Positions 63,123 through 64,000 of a DNA stretch of 64,000 nt are shown one piece after another. The position numbers were made by a program, and so were the translations under genes. The stretch is from the NCBI GenBank assembly GCA_007845485.1, contig SDRW01000002.1, positions 1-64,000 of the forward strand, read 5' to 3'. Origin of the DNA: TM7 phylum sp. oral taxon 348. GTDB lineage: Bacteria; Patescibacteriota; Saccharimonadia; Saccharimonadales; Saccharimonadaceae. Position 1 is the stretch's first letter; every line of letters starts with the position of its first letter. The notes under the pieces are model-generated. The model did no database searches and was not told the DNA's origin. It was given only the letters and a program-made list of their open reading frames with translations.

Positions 63123-63896
63123 ATGAACCCTAACAATGAAGCTATTTCGTCTCTGCACTCAGAAATGATTAAGGCTTTTGAATATGCACATTCCATGTTA
63201 CATATGTTTTGTGAACATGATGAATATGCGACATCTCAGGAAAAATTTGCATATCTTTATGAACTCGCTAGTATGAAAAAAGATATGATTGCTAGCTTGG
63301 ATAATATGTCTTATAAAGATATGAATAATCATAAAAAAGATATTGAGTTGACGATCGTTTCTATAAAGCGGCTTATTAGTTTTCATGTGCTATTCAAATT
63401 GGTTAGAACTATAGCATTCATTGATATGACTTTTGATATTCTGGAAAGAATTGCTAAACCAGATGATATACCTGATGCTTTTGAGCCTGAAATTAATGAG
63501 ATTGCTAATCAGCTTAATATTTTGTCTGCTTTGGATGCTGAGGATGTAAATTCTGATAATGGTCAATTTACATTACAACCAAGTCTTGCTACATTGTCTA
63601 AAATACTCTTTAAAGATACTGAGTCGCAAGATATAGAGCCAGTTGGCGAAGAAAATGTGGAGTTGACTAGTAGGGAAGAACTTATTAAGATGATATGCTG
63701 GATGCATGATGTCGATCGTGCAGAGTCTAGTTCTCAGAAGTGTGATAAATGGCATATTATTTATGATCCAAAAGAATGTAACTTTACGCTATATATTTAT
63801 AGTCGTAATCATAGCTATGATCTTAAGCGCGACTATACAAATGTATGGAGTACTGTTAACTATACTGCTCATCTTATTAGATATCCCTATAAATAA
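63123..63896 (+). CDS. array unit 10 orphan: helical protein
   Basis: A 257-aa protein from the ATG at 63123. The GTG at 63114 is also possible but is only 2 nt from the AAAGG SD. Long helices carry many Met, Ile and Asp; a hydrophobic stretch lies near 85-110. The C-terminal 40 residues (KWHIIYDPKECNFTLYIYSRNH) look beta-rich, unlike the other units. Family unknown. Confidence 0.72.
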   Translation: MNPNNEAISSLHSEMIKAFEYAHSMLHMFCEHDEYATSQEKFAYLYELASMKKDMIASLDNMSYKDMNNHKKDIELTIVSIKRLISFHVLFKLVRTIAFIDMTFDILERIAKPDDIPDAFEPEINEIANQLNILSALDAEDVNSDNGQFTLQPSLATLSKILFKDTESQDIEPVGEENVELTSREELIKMICWMHDVDRAESSSQKCDKWHIIYDPKECNFTLYIYSRNHSYDLKRDYTNVWSTVNYTAHLIRYPYK

Positions 63897-64000
63897 TCCA
63901 GTGTTGAGTTGCCTTAAATAATTAGCGCTTGCCGCTTTGTGGTTGTACTTATACTTGGGTTTGCCCATGCCGTTTGCTAGAATATATTTAAAATATTCAT

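Noticed and set aside
1-64000. tRNA, rRNA, CRISPR arrays, transposase or phage structural genes
   Set aside because: Intergenic spaces were read on both strands and none could be supported; the array repeats are promoter/terminator repeats, not spacer-repeat units.
63900-64000. Terminator after unit 10
   Set aside because: A GCCGC-like stretch near 63930 hints at one, but the complementary arm and T-run are not clear before the window ends.

Overview
The window looks like a chromosome segment of a Candidatus Saccharibacteria (TM7/CPR) bacterium. It is AT-rich, with densely packed translation and envelope genes on mostly one strand. Separate single-chain GlyRS, ProRS, LysRS and SerRS are present, and no biosynthetic operon is seen. 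TGA acts as a stop (genes ending at 535 and 46006) and an RF2 gene is present, so the UGA-recoding CPR lineages (Gracilibacteria, Absconditabacteria) are unlikely. The assignment rests on gene content and style; no 16S rRNA, tRNA or CRISPR array was recognised.

Region 1 (1-46006) is core genome: parAB, signal peptidase I, an LCP wall-polymer ligase, an HtrA protease, prmC-prfA, ung, L31, rpsB-tsf-frr-uppS-rseP, a CPBP protease, proS, greA, lysS, uppP, a PadR/PspC/ABC envelope-stress module, serS, hpf, secA, M16 and M48 peptidases around murD, prfB, ftsEX with a PcsB-like CHAP hydrolase and a CtpA protease, L27, xseAB, a small histidine kinase/response regulator pair, recO and glyS. Many transcripts here appear leaderless: a TATAAT-like box ends 6-10 nt before the start codon and no Shine-Dalgarno (SD) sequence is seen. 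The 3' part of glyS is strikingly GC-rich.

Region 2 (46003-53100) is a looser, accessory-like zone. It holds an orphan gene coupled to glyS, a NUDIX hydrolase, about 900 bp of AT-rich DNA without a convincing gene, a CsbD plus GlsB/YeaQ stress pair of Firmicutes style, an AstE/AspA-like metallohydrolase, an Hsp20 gene with a CIRCE (HrcA) operator, a glutamine amidotransferase and two unknown genes.

Region 3 (53101-63960) is the most unusual. Ten orphan genes (units 1-10) are arranged as repeated cassettes. Each has a near-consensus promoter, a conserved GAACCTTAAAA-type box starting 9-12 nt after the -10, a leader often carrying a long hairpin, a strong SD (often with a GTG or TTG start), an ORF for a predicted helical cytosolic protein, and usually a Rho-independent terminator with a G+C-rich stem, GCCGC/GCGGC in several. 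Units 4-7 encode diverged paralogs, two units share an identical 112-bp promoter segment, and one member is interrupted by a single in-frame TAA. A divergent RelA/SpoT-like gene and rnhA sit inside the array. The array may be an undescribed, co-regulated, highly expressed gene family; its function is unknown.
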